Below are positions 1 to 7,558 of a stretch of DNA of 16,821 nt, in pieces. Every line of letters starts with the position of its first letter. Positions within the stretch are counted from its first letter, which is position 1. Source of the DNA: Bacillota bacterium (GTDB taxonomy: Bacteria > Bacillota > Clostridia > Oscillospirales > Ruminococcaceae). Both the position numbers and the translations under genes were made by a program. The DNA is taken from NCBI GenBank assembly GCA_023413185.1, contig JAEZQD010000058.1, positions 1 through 16,821 on the forward strand, written 5' to 3'. The notes beneath the pieces are model-generated. The model was given only the letters and a program-made list of their open reading frames with translations. It did not search any database and was not told the origin of the DNA.

Positions 1-110
1 CACAGGGTGGGGATATCTATGCCGGCATCCCTCGCTGCCTCAAGAATAGTGTAATTCTTCGGCACCGAGTAGGGCATACCGTTTATTTTGATATTTACTT
101 GATCCATCAT
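1..110 (-). CDS. hydA: [FeFe]-hydrogenase catalytic subunit, N-terminal fragment (runs off window)
   Basis: Only the first ~36 codons lie in the window. They read MMDQVNIKINGMPYSVPKNY, then TILEAARDAGIDIPTL. This is the N-terminal plant-type 2Fe-2S ferredoxin fold that begins NADH-dependent [FeFe]-hydrogenases and NuoG-like subunits; the next codon begins TG and fits the first cluster cysteine. Two ATG codons are adjacent (starts at 110 and 107), and an AAAGGCGGGA stretch lies just upstream. The gene follows the nuoF-like subunit on the same strand after a 146-bp gap, which matches HydC-HydB-HydA gene order in clostridial bifurcating hydrogenases. The H-cluster domain is outside the window, so a NuoG-like or formate-dehydrogenase-type subunit cannot be excluded. 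Confidence 0.75.
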   Translation of the reverse strand, partial: MMDQVNIKINGMPYSVPKNYTILEAARDAGIDIPTL

Positions 111-256
111 TACAGTCCCGCCTTTCCGGCTTTACGCAACGAGCGCACAAAGCCAAATTGAAAAAGTGTGGTGCCGCCGTTGCGGCAAACGGAACGACGT
201 TCCGTTAACAGTTTTTCGGAGTTTGAAAACTTGTTTTTCAAACTTTGTACACTCCT
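111..256 (-). other. hydB-hydA intergenic region with three hairpins
   Basis: This gap contains three perfect short inverted repeats: GTTTGAAAA/TTTTCAAAC (221-229 with 235-243), AACGGAAC/GTTCCGTT (188-195 with 199-206) and TGCCGC/GCGGCA (172-177 with 182-187). None is followed by a U-run on the minus strand, so they are not classical terminators. The likely role is mRNA processing or stability, or partial uncoupling of hydA from the upstream genes. The structures are read directly; the role is inference. Confidence 0.45.
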
Positions 257-2044
<1,788 letters not shown>

Positions 2045-2067
2045 TGTGTGTTCTTCCTCCTATTTCC

Positions 2068-2439
2068 TTACTTTCCCATGGTGCCGATGGTATACTCGGT
2101 AACCACGTTGCCGTTTACGATGTGGTCATTTACTATACGCGCTACCATTTCGGGGCTCATTTTTACATAGGTAACCTTCTCTTGCCCGGGCACAAACACC
2201 TCGACAACAGGCTCGTACTGGCAGATGCCGATGCAGCCGGTTTGACCAACTACAACATGGCTTAGGTTGCGTTTACCGATCTCCTCGGTAAAGGCGGTAA
2301 GCACGGGGCGTGCGCCGGCGGCGATGCCGCAGGTTGCCATACCCACCACAACGCGTATGGCGTCGTGCTCGTCGGTACGAATACCAACTTTATGCTTCAT
2401 GGAATCGCGAAGAGCCGCAAGTTCCGCAAGACTTTTCAT
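2068..2439 (-). CDS. Small thioredoxin-like (2Fe-2S) ferredoxin domain protein
   Basis: 123 aa, cytoplasmic. It resembles the free-standing 2Fe-2S thioredoxin-fold proteins found in clostridial hydrogenase and NuoEF operons. The motifs GMATCGIAAGAR at 33-44 (C37) and QTGCIGICQYEP at 66-77 (C69, C73) correspond to the two cysteine loops of NuoE-like domains. Only three cysteines are visible, because the second cysteine of the first loop is replaced within CGIAAG. I believe this is usual in the subfamily but cannot verify it. It sits between the HATPase gene (99 bp upstream) and hydB (23 bp downstream), so it probably shuttles or stores electrons with HydB or acts as an accessory subunit. Its domain is similar in kind to the HydB N-terminus. 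Confidence 0.85.
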   Translation of the reverse strand: MKSLAELAALRDSMKHKVGIRTDEHDAIRVVVGMATCGIAAGARPVLTAFTEEIGKRNLSHVVVGQTGCIGICQYEPVVEVFVPGQEKVTYVKMSPEMVARIVNDHIVNGNVVTEYTIGTMGK

Positions 2440-2538
2440 AACAGTTCCTAATCCTTTCTCCGGGGTTTATACGCGGTACGCGTAAAACCGAGCTTATAAG
2501 ATGTGCAAAGAGACTAATGCAAAAGGGTTTGTACTTCT

Positions 2539-3096
2539 CTATGACTTTAAAACAACGTCGTTTGAGGCAAAATACTCTCTGATAAACACCATCACCTCGG
2601 GGGAGTTTAAGGGCACATCCCCGAGCACCTCGCGAAACTGTCTGGTGTCAAGCACAAACGAGTCTTCGCCAAGCTGTGCGTCGCGCACCGTGTGGGTGTA
2701 CACAAAATCGATGTGCGTGTTGCACGAGATGAGGGTCGTCATCGTCTCACACATGCCGCCCAGCGGCATACGGTCGATGTGGCTAAGCCCAAACACCGCC
2801 TGAACCGTTGTGCCGATACCCGGGCAAGACCGGATGGAAACGCTTCCGCCCGTAAGCTCCGCCGCCATCTTAAAGAGCGGCAGCCCCAGCCCAACCTTGC
2901 GGGTGGTGCGGGTGGTATAAAACGGGTCGAGCGCCCTTTGCGCCGTCTCCTCGCTCATGCCGCATCCGTTGTCGGTTATGGAAATAACCAGGGTGTCGCT
3001 TTTTGCGCACTCGGTTACCCCAATCTCAATCAGCGATGCCTGTGCCTTTACAGAGTTTTGGACGATGTCCAGCACATTGAGTGACAGCTCCTGCAT
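2539..3096 (-). CDS. Orphan GHKL/HATPase_c ATP-binding protein in the hydrogenase operon
   Basis: 185 aa. It is a stand-alone histidine-kinase-like ATPase domain with no sensor, no dimerisation helix and no phospho-accepting histidine box. Visible motifs are an N-box-like LDIVQNSVKA (9-18), the G1 box TDNGCGM (41-47), an F-box-like PFYTTR (58-63), the G2 box GLGLPLF (69-75) and GIGTTV (94-99). After residue ~105 there is a ~80-residue tail I do not recognise. It starts 6 bp after the nuoE-like stop codon, so the two are co-translated. I recall similar ATPase genes inserted between nuoE and nuoF in Clostridia, which supports a conserved regulatory or assembly link to the hydrogenase. Whether it is an anti-sigma-like kinase, a signalling partner or a maturation factor cannot be told from sequence. 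Confidence 0.85.
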   Translation of the reverse strand: MQELSLNVLDIVQNSVKAQASLIEIGVTECAKSDTLVISITDNGCGMSEETAQRALDPFYTTRTTRKVGLGLPLFKMAAELTGGSVSIRSCPGIGTTVQAVFGLSHIDRMPLGGMCETMTTLISCNTHIDFVYTHTVRDAQLGEDSFVLDTRQFREVLGDVPLNSPEVMVFIREYFASNDVVLKS

Positions 3097-3102
3097 AACC
3101 GC

Positions 3103-3603
3103 TTATTGGTCGCGGTACTTTGCGAGTATCTTGTCAACATCGTCTACCACAAGACGTCCGTAAACATCCTCGTTCACGGTGAGAACGGGTGCGAGACCGC
3201 ACGCGCCGATGCAACGACACGCATCCAGAGAAAACTTTCCGTCGGGCGTGCATTCGCCGCCCTTAATGCCAAGACGCTCGGACAAACGGTCGAAGATATC
3301 GCCCGCGCCCTTAACGTAGCACGCTGTGCCAAGGCATACCGAAATCTTATACTCGCCCTTTGGGTAAAGTGAAAACTGTGAGTAGAAGGTTACTACGCCG
3401 TAAACCTCTGCCAGCGGAACATTGATGCCCTCGCTGATCATCTGCTGTACCTCTAAAGGAAGGTACCCGTAAATCTCCTGCGCTCCCTGCAGGACAGGCA
3501 TGAGCGCACCGGGCTGCGCCTTGTGCTCGGCAATGAGCTGTAACAGCTCCGCCTCCTGCTCTTTTGTGCCGCAAAACGGCACACCGGTTGTGGACTTTGC
3601 CAT
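3103..3603 (-). CDS. hydC: NuoE/HydC-type thioredoxin-like 2Fe-2S subunit of hydrogenase
   Basis: 166 aa, close to the usual ~160-aa length of 24-kDa NuoE-like subunits. An N-terminal helical bundle (~15-80, including the typical LMPVLQGAQEIYGYLP) precedes a thioredoxin-like 2Fe-2S domain. The four ligands are C90 and C95 (CLGTAC) and C131 and C135 (CIGAC), giving the canonical C-x4-C...C-x3-C pattern. It partners HydB in NADH:ferredoxin-linked hydrogenase. It is first in the operon; AAGGAGG lies 13 nt before the ATG, a rather long spacing. Upstream are two Rex-like operators and a ~180-nt leader, so transcription probably responds to the NADH/NAD+ ratio. Confidence 0.92.
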   Translation of the reverse strand: MAKSTTGVPFCGTKEQEAELLQLIAEHKAQPGALMPVLQGAQEIYGYLPLEVQQMISEGINVPLAEVYGVVTFYSQFSLYPKGEYKISVCLGTACYVKGAGDIFDRLSERLGIKGGECTPDGKFSLDACRCIGACGLAPVLTVNEDVYGRLVVDDVDKILAKYRDQ

Positions 3604-3673
3604 GTTTTTAATTCATCCTCCTTAAGCCAAAGAATGGGAAAAATAAACCTAAGCCATTTCTACCGTCCGGCAG

Positions 3674-3751
3674 GCGGGCAACCCACCCAGCGGATATGCA
3701 AAGCGGGCAACCCGCCCTGCAAATTTGCAAACAGGCTACCCTGTGTGCAAA
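3674..3751 (-). repeat. Tandem 29-bp palindrome-bearing repeats in the hydrogenase leader
   Basis: Two directly adjacent 29-bp units (3674-3702 and 3703-3731) differ at about six positions. A shortened third unit follows at 3732-3751. On the minus strand each full unit begins TTTGCA and ends in a hairpin with a TTG loop (GCGGG-TTG-CCCGC in one, GGTGGG-TTG-CCCGCC in the next). The short unit forms ACAGG-GTAG-CCTGT. They lie between the operator region and the nuoE-like start codon, so they would be transcribed as three consecutive hairpins in the mRNA leader. Paired-base differences (C versus U opposite G) keep the stem intact. Confidence 0.7.
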
Positions 3752-3785
3752 CAAGAAAACAACCGGGCACAGAGTACGCTTGAGA

Positions 3786-3803
3786 TTGTTAAACGTTTGA
3801 CAA
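3786..3803 (-). promoter_or_regulatory. Rex-type redox operator, box 1
   Basis: The sequence TTGTTAAACGTTTGACAA is an 18-bp near-palindrome with one mismatch between half-sites. It fits the known Rex consensus TTGTTAAnnnnTTAACAA apart from TGACAA in the right half. Rex represses fermentative and hydrogenase genes until NADH/NAD+ rises. It lies 183 bp upstream of the nuoE-like start codon. Confidence 0.75.
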
Positions 3804-3816
3804 TTACAGCCGTAAT

Positions 3817-3834
3817 TTGTTAATTATTTAACAC
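3817..3834 (-). promoter_or_regulatory. Rex-type redox operator, box 2
   Basis: TTGTTAATTATTTAACAC matches TTGTTAAnnnnTTAACAA at all but the last base. Its start is 31 bp from the start of box 1, about three helical turns, so two Rex dimers would sit on the same face of the DNA. It overlaps one candidate -10 element (AATAAT, minus strand, 3823-3828). Confidence 0.8.
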
Positions 3835-3861
3835 GCACCCGGTTCACCAACTGAAATTATA
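3823..3861 (-). promoter_or_regulatory. Candidate promoters of the hydrogenase operon
   Basis: Two minus-strand -10 candidates are visible. One is a perfect TATAAT at 3856-3861, whose -35 is poor. The other is AATAAT at 3823-3828, with TTGGTG (3845-3850) 16 bp upstream. The first places both Rex boxes just downstream of the start site; the second places box 2 over the -10. Either arrangement permits repression by Rex. I cannot choose between them. Confidence 0.45.
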
Positions 3862-4108
3862 ACAGAACGGCACACAAAAATCCATACCAAAACGCGTAAT
3901 ATTAATGAAATTCCGGCGTTATCCCCCAATAAAAAGCTGTTTGTACAGCTATTGTCCCGGGGTTTTGGAAGAATATAACTACCACTGTTTCGGTGGAGTT
4001 TAAAACACCGCTCCATGCGCGCAGCGCGACGGGGTGACTTCCGGTTTTGTTTGTGTGCGCATCGCGGGTCATACGCCATAAAACCTTCCCTCGCCGGATG
4101 TGTGGCGT
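3835..4108. other. Non-coding stretch between the YfjL-like gene and the hydrogenase promoter
   Basis: Apart from the promoter and the terminator listed separately, this stretch holds several short hairpins, for example CCACTG-TTT-CGGTGG at ~3982-3996 and a GCGCGCAGCGCG patch at ~4017-4028. I see no convincing gene. An open frame of 83 codons on the minus strand is rich in Arg, Cys and Ser and has no recognisable domain. Confidence 0.4.
3930..3950 (-). terminator. Weak intrinsic terminator downstream of the YfjL-like gene
   Basis: On the minus strand AGCTGT-ACAA-ACAGCT (3935-3950) is followed directly by TTTTTATT. The 6-bp stem with a U-run fits a rho-independent terminator. It lies ~160 bp past the stop codon of the 254-aa gene and before the hydrogenase promoter, so it would insulate the two units. 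Confidence 0.5.
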
Positions 4109-4873
4109 TTATGACTTATCGTTTTGTTTTGCCTCGGCAATGAACGCGCGAATGTCCGCGGCAAGGGCGACGGGATCGTCGGTGATGCCGCTTGCGGGGA
4201 AATCGGTCAAATACTGATTTTCTCCGCTGCCCGGTTTCACGTCTTCGGGCAAGGGCTCCTCCAGCCGCAGCGTGTACCAGTCAATTGGAATACCGTTTTT
4301 TTGCATCAGCCGGTGCAGCTCTGTCAGCAGCACTGCCATGCTATGCTCGTCGCGCACCTCGCTGAGCATGCTTACATTCAAAGACAGCGCTAGCGGCATT
4401 TCATCGAAACTAAGCGGCGCGTCCGGCGTAAGCAGGCGGGTGTCTCCCACCAGGTCGCCGATAATCAGTGTTGTTTTGTCTGGGTAATTCGCCTCGATGA
4501 TTTCGGTAACCAGACCGTCAAACGCTTCGCTCAGCCTGCGGTATGTGGTAAAATGGTTGGCAACCTCGTACTCATAATCATCGCTGACGTTACCGCGGCT
4601 AAACGAGACGGTAAAGCTCGTGTCAATGCGATCCGCCGCCTGCACACGGGCATAGTAAACATTGTTTGGAAAGGTGTACTGCACCTGTGATACCTCTAAG
4701 GGTTGGTCAGGGTAGGTTTTTTCTACGTATTCGTGTATCTTTTTTGATGCAAAATACGCGGAAACCGGGTTGCCGGTAAAGGTGTTTACCACCATGAATA
4801 CTAAGCCAAAGCAAAGCAGTAAGGCGGCTGCGCCAGTTACGCGCGAGAGCGTTTTTTTCCTTTTTTCCGTCAT
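4109..4873 (-). CDS. Membrane-anchored protein resembling the YfjL-like family
   Basis: 254 aa. A basic N-terminus (MTEKRKKTLSR) is followed by one hydrophobic segment (~13-30) and then a soluble, probably extracytoplasmic domain. No lipobox is visible, so it is likely a signal anchor. The segment after the membrane helix, GNPVSAYFASKKIHEYVEKT, resembles the start of YfjL-like proteins of Firmicutes, whose function is not established. The rest is acidic and mixed alpha/beta with no catalytic motif I recognise. AGGAAAGGA lies ~10 nt before the ATG. It follows the truncated membrane-protein gene by 60 bp on the same strand and was probably in an operon with it before that gene was broken. Family assignment is from memory of the motif; the coding call is firm. 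Confidence 0.75.
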   Translation of the reverse strand: MTEKRKKTLSRVTGAAALLLCFGLVFMVVNTFTGNPVSAYFASKKIHEYVEKTYPDQPLEVSQVQYTFPNNVYYARVQAADRIDTSFTVSFSRGNVSDDYEYEVANHFTTYRRLSEAFDGLVTEIIEANYPDKTTLIIGDLVGDTRLLTPDAPLSFDEMPLALSLNVSMLSEVRDEHSMAVLLTELHRLMQKNGIPIDWYTLRLEEPLPEDVKPGSGENQYLTDFPASGITDDPVALAADIRAFIAEAKQNDKS

Positions 4874-4933
4874 TGTGTCATGATCCTTTCCTCTGCCATA
4901 GCAGTCCTTTTTGCGCTGCGCCGACTATTGCGG

Positions 4934-5299
4934 TCAGCGGATGCTCACCCATGTGCGCAGGCTAATGAGGATATGCGCCGCCCCAAACACCCCCGCCGCA
5001 ATGCCGAGTGGCAGCGAGCGCATCCACGCGGCGGCGAGCAAAAACACGGCAGCGGGAAACACCGCCATCGGCACGGGGATACCCCACAGCGGGCAAAACA
5101 GCAGCGAGAAGTCGCCACCCCGCACCGCATAGCGAATCCACAGCCCGTAATACACGGCGACACACACGCATAAGAGCAAGAGCCACCCATCCGCGCGGGC
5201 GGCGGCAATCGCCTTACCCGAAAACAGGATGAGGATAACAAACACCGCGGCGCGCCCGACGTTCTCGGCAATCGTCAGCGCGATATGCCCGTCGTTTAA
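4934..5299 (-). pseudogene. 5'-truncated multi-pass membrane protein
   Basis: The frame encodes ~121 residues beginning LNDGHIALTIAENVGRAAVF and continuing through three or four hydrophobic segments (for example VFVILILFSGKAIAAA, LLLLCVCVAVYYGLW, IPVPMAVFPAAVFLLAA and IAAGVFGAAHILISL) to a stop at 4934. Upstream the frame meets TAA at 5300-5302, exactly where base composition turns AT-rich. There is no ribosome site or plausible start at that point; an internal GTG at 5245 would give 103 aa. The homologous start has therefore probably been lost at the junction. I do not recognise the family. The 3' end is normal and leads into the YfjL-like gene. Confidence 0.65.
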
Positions 5300-5841
5300 T
5301 TAATTCTAATATTTCTGGAACCATAGAAACCATAACAATTAGACACACAGTTATAAGAACCTTTAGCAATAGTAGAGTAATAATTCCTAATAGTATAATG
5401 AATAAAGAAAAAATAGAAAATAGTCATATTATAGATGCTGTTAGTGGAAATTTTGTAGATATAGAAGTAGAATATGATACTGACTTAGAAAAAGCTAAAA
5501 GGATTATAACAGAAGTTATTCTATCCCATCCTAATGTAATCGATATGAGAAGCGAAGAAGATAAAAAAAACAAAGTTCCACAGGTTAATATATTTTTAAA
5601 AGAATTTACCACTAATGGGATATGTTTAAGAACTACTGTCTGGACAGATAATATAGACTCAAACTTTCAAACATGTAGTGACATTAGATATGAAATTATA
5701 AAGAGATTTAATATAGAACATATAGGAATTCCTTATTCTCATCAAACAATTGAATTATCAGAAAATAGTTTAAAGCAAATTAAAGAAATAATAGATTCGT
5801 CCAGAAAGGATTTTAATGAAAACAAGACTAGCAAAAAATAG
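5296..5841 (+). pseudogene. MscS-family mechanosensitive channel lacking its membrane domain
   Basis: About 181 codons are open from the junction at ~5296 to the stop at 5841. The reading frame upstream of the first ATG (5398) is clearly conserved: NSNISGTIETITIRHTVIRT, then FSNSRVIIPNSIMN. This matches the MscS beta domain, in which a G-x-V-E-x-I turn, an R-x-T strand and an IPN motif are hallmarks. It is followed by the alpha/beta C-terminal domain (EVEYDTDLEKAKRIITEVIL...). The pore helices TM1-TM3, roughly the first 100 residues of the usual ~280, are missing. Transcription would point away from the truncated membrane gene to the left. An internal start at 5398 would give a 147-aa soluble fragment unlikely to work as a channel. 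AT-rich codon use differs strongly from its left neighbour. Confidence 0.75.
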
Positions 5842-5944
5842 TGATTATAATAAAATTAATAAACTATTAGTAAATTTACATAATTATCATGCAAGATATG
5901 AATCCTTTTATTTGAAAAACGATCCAGAACATTGTATTATGTAG
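5816..5944 (+). pseudogene. Short GNAT-like N-terminal remnant
   Basis: A 42-codon frame starts inside the end of the mscS remnant. It reads MKTRLAKNSDYNKINKLLVN, then LHNYHARYESFYLKNDPEHC and IM before a TAG. The beginning looks like the first strand and helix of a GNAT acetyltransferase (M-x-I/T-R-x-A-x-x-x-D-x-x-x-I). The acetyl-CoA motif is absent, so it would be a fragment. After the TAG the same frame continues for 26 codons to a TGA at 6023-6025 that overlaps the lipoprotein start. Both pieces are short and the family call is tentative. Confidence 0.3.
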
Positions 5945-6021
5945 TGGAGTAAAGACAAGATGAATAGATATGAAAAAAAGACCCGCAAAAAAATCAGGAG
6001 AGTAAAAGGAGAATTAGAAGA

Positions 6022-6837
6022 ATGAAAAAAGTATTTATGATTTTAGTAACGGTATTTATAATGGCAACGTTGGTAGCTTGTGGAAGTGATAAAACAATAA
6101 ACAATAATCCAACAAATGGAACACCACAAAATGAAGAAACAGTCACAAATGAGTCTATTGAGAGTAATAATCAAGCAGATACGTTAACGGGTGAAGGACT
6201 ATCCTCTTATGCCGGCGCATATACAGATGGAACAAATTATTTAGTAATAGAGGGTGAGAATATCACTTTAAACGGTCATAAATGTGAGGTGACAAGAGTA
6301 GTAACAGATCATTTTAAGAGTGGAGTACCTGTTTACTATTTTATGTACGAAAACAATGAGATTTCAATATACTATGACGAAGTATGTGGAATGGGATGTT
6401 CCTTGGAACAACCAGAAGGTTCATGGTTGACGTATGAAACTATCGATATTGCAAAAGTGCCTCACTTTGAAGTGGAGGAAGATCAGGTTGCAGATACAAC
6501 ATCTAAAGCAAGCACTCCTCAACAAGCAGAAAAATATCCATTTGTTGGAGTTACTTACAAACATGAAAGTTTAGATATGACATTCCAGCTAAAAACACCA
6601 GATGCAGAAGGTTATCCGACCGAAGTATTATTAAATGGTTCGACTTATGACGGGAGAACTTATGACAATGAAACCTGTGCCTTATCAGATGTGACAATAA
6701 AAGTGTCAGACGACTCAATTTATTTAGTACAAGCATCCTTTTATTCCGGAGAGAAATCATATGCGTTCCTTATTGAAGGTACAAACGAAATTTGGAGAGT
6801 GTCGTGGCCTTGTGAGGGAATTTATTATCCGGAATAA
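6022..6837 (+). CDS. Predicted lipoprotein of unknown function
   Basis: 271 aa. The signal peptide MKKVFMILVTVFIMATLVAC ends in a good lipobox (LVAC, C20), so the protein should be lipidated and held at the outer face of the membrane. A low-complexity linker rich in Asn, Thr, Glu and Gln (~25-60) precedes two beta-rich segments (~65-150 and ~178-271) separated by a second Thr/Ser/Gln-rich linker. No catalytic motif or named domain is recognisable. Cysteines after C20 are few and not patterned. AAAGGAG lies ~10 nt before the ATG. The start overlaps the preceding short frame in an ATGA. Codon use is AT-rich like the rest of this patch. Confidence 0.8.
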   Translation: MKKVFMILVTVFIMATLVACGSDKTINNNPTNGTPQNEETVTNESIESNNQADTLTGEGLSSYAGAYTDGTNYLVIEGENITLNGHKCEVTRVVTDHFKSGVPVYYFMYENNEISIYYDEVCGMGCSLEQPEGSWLTYETIDIAKVPHFEVEEDQVADTTSKASTPQQAEKYPFVGVTYKHESLDMTFQLKTPDAEGYPTEVLLNGSTYDGRTYDNETCALSDVTIKVSDDSIYLVQASFYSGEKSYAFLIEGTNEIWRVSWPCEGIYYPE

Positions 6838-6855
6838 ACATAAAGCTTTATTGAT

Positions 6856-6980
6856 GTGACCCCAATAAGTTAGACTTTATAGCGAGGCAGTATTTTACTG
6901 CTTCGCTATTTCTATGCTACTTGACTAAGTCTGTATTCAACAGGACTCATCCAAGATAGTTTCTGCTTATAGTATAATCA
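6856..6980 (-). mobile_element. IS3-family insertion sequence remnant (transposase C-terminus plus terminal repeat)
   Basis: On the minus strand, codons at 6977-6912 read LYYKQKLSWMSPVEYRLSQVA and stop. This is the C-terminal signature of IS3-family OrfB transposases, where an LxWMSPVEYR-type ending is common. About 40 bp past the stop lies TGACCCCAATAAGTTAGAC (6858-6876), an IS3-type terminal inverted repeat. Between them is the hairpin AGCGA-GCAGTA/TACTGC-TCGCT (6881-6907, one mismatch). Upstream of 6978 the frame closes (TGA), so the body of the element, including the DDE core and the other end, is gone. It records past insertion and deletion in this patch. Confidence 0.75.
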
Positions 6981-7359
6981 AATATGCTATTCCTATATAT
7001 GCCATAATAGACATAATGCATTCCCTATATCTGTATGTACTAGATAAAAAATATACTACCACAAAAGCAGCAAGATGTTTTTGTATTTGAATACTCTTTA
7101 TGAAAATAAATCTTACATATGAATAAAAATTCCATGCATTTGCTTTCAGAGGAAAATCTTTTCTATATATAAAATGCGTCTTATACCCCAGGCTCTGAGC
7201 CATGCACCATTTCTGAATATCTCTCATAAATATTTTTTCTCCTGCTTTGATTCTATTCATCATGTATTCAATTTTCACACGGTCAAGCTCTGATTTTATG
7301 TTGATAAAATACAACACATTGTAATAACCTATAACTGCTATTTGCTTTTTTTCTTTCAT
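6967..7359 (-). CDS. Unrecognised hypothetical protein with hydrophobic C-terminus
   Basis: 130 aa. The first ~95 residues are basic and aromatic-rich (MKEKKQIAVIGYYNVLYFIN...); the last ~35 are hydrophobic (HLAAFVVVYFLSS and IMSIMAYIGIAYLIIL) and could form one or two membrane segments. AAAGGA lies 8 nt before the ATG, which supports translation. The stop codon lies inside the IS3 remnant, so the natural C-terminus may have been replaced at that junction. Upstream, three GCTAAA repeats at 21-bp spacing suggest regulated transcription. I recognise no family and it may be a truncated gene. Confidence 0.4.
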   Translation of the reverse strand: MKEKKQIAVIGYYNVLYFINIKSELDRVKIEYMMNRIKAGEKIFMRDIQKWCMAQSLGYKTHFIYRKDFPLKANAWNFYSYVRFIFIKSIQIQKHLAAFVVVYFLSSTYRYRECIMSIMAYIGIAYLIIL

Positions 7360-7379
7360 TTATCTGTCCTTTTTCTTTC

Positions 7380-7427
7380 GCTAAAAATTATCGTTCTTAC
7401 GCTAAATGGTATATACCTTTTGCTAAA
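7380..7427 (-). promoter_or_regulatory. Three 21-bp-phased GCTAAA direct repeats with candidate -10
   Basis: GCTAAA occurs at 7380-7385, 7401-7406 and 7422-7427, exactly 21 bp apart, within slightly longer similar contexts. On the minus strand a GATAAT -10 candidate (7387-7392) lies between the first two and there is no good -35. Twenty-one-bp phasing is typical of direct repeats bound by some response regulators such as the LytTR type. The motif itself is not one I recognise. Confidence 0.35.
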
Positions 7428-7513
7428 TCATATTTTTTGAAAATCACCCCACGGATACTGTGGGAACGACAACACCTCATAATGGTGCTAAGAATGTACT
7501 GAATAATAATGTA

Positions 7514-7540
7514 TTTATCGCCACATGATATGGCGATAAA
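7514..7540. repeat. Perfect 10-bp inverted repeat near the right edge of the AT-rich patch
   Basis: TTTATCGCCA (7514-7523) and TGGCGATAAA (7531-7540) are perfect inverted copies around a 7-nt loop. No U-run follows on either strand, so it is not an ordinary terminator. A smaller hairpin, CCCAC/GTGGG (7448-7452 with 7460-7464), lies nearby. They could be subterminal hairpins of a lost insertion element. Confidence 0.45.
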
Positions 7541-7558
7541 CGCCGTGTTTGTGCGGTT

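Noticed and set aside
3674..3751. CRISPR array
   Set aside because: The 29-bp units are directly adjacent with no spacers, and no cas gene is present.
3797..3826. Plus-strand TTGACA with a loose -10 at 17-18 bp
   Set aside because: TTGACA here is part of Rex box 1 and no plus-strand gene follows.
3828..4079. Minus-strand 83-codon frame upstream of the hydrogenase operon
   Set aside because: No ribosome site, no recognisable domain, and it runs over the Rex box and promoter candidates.
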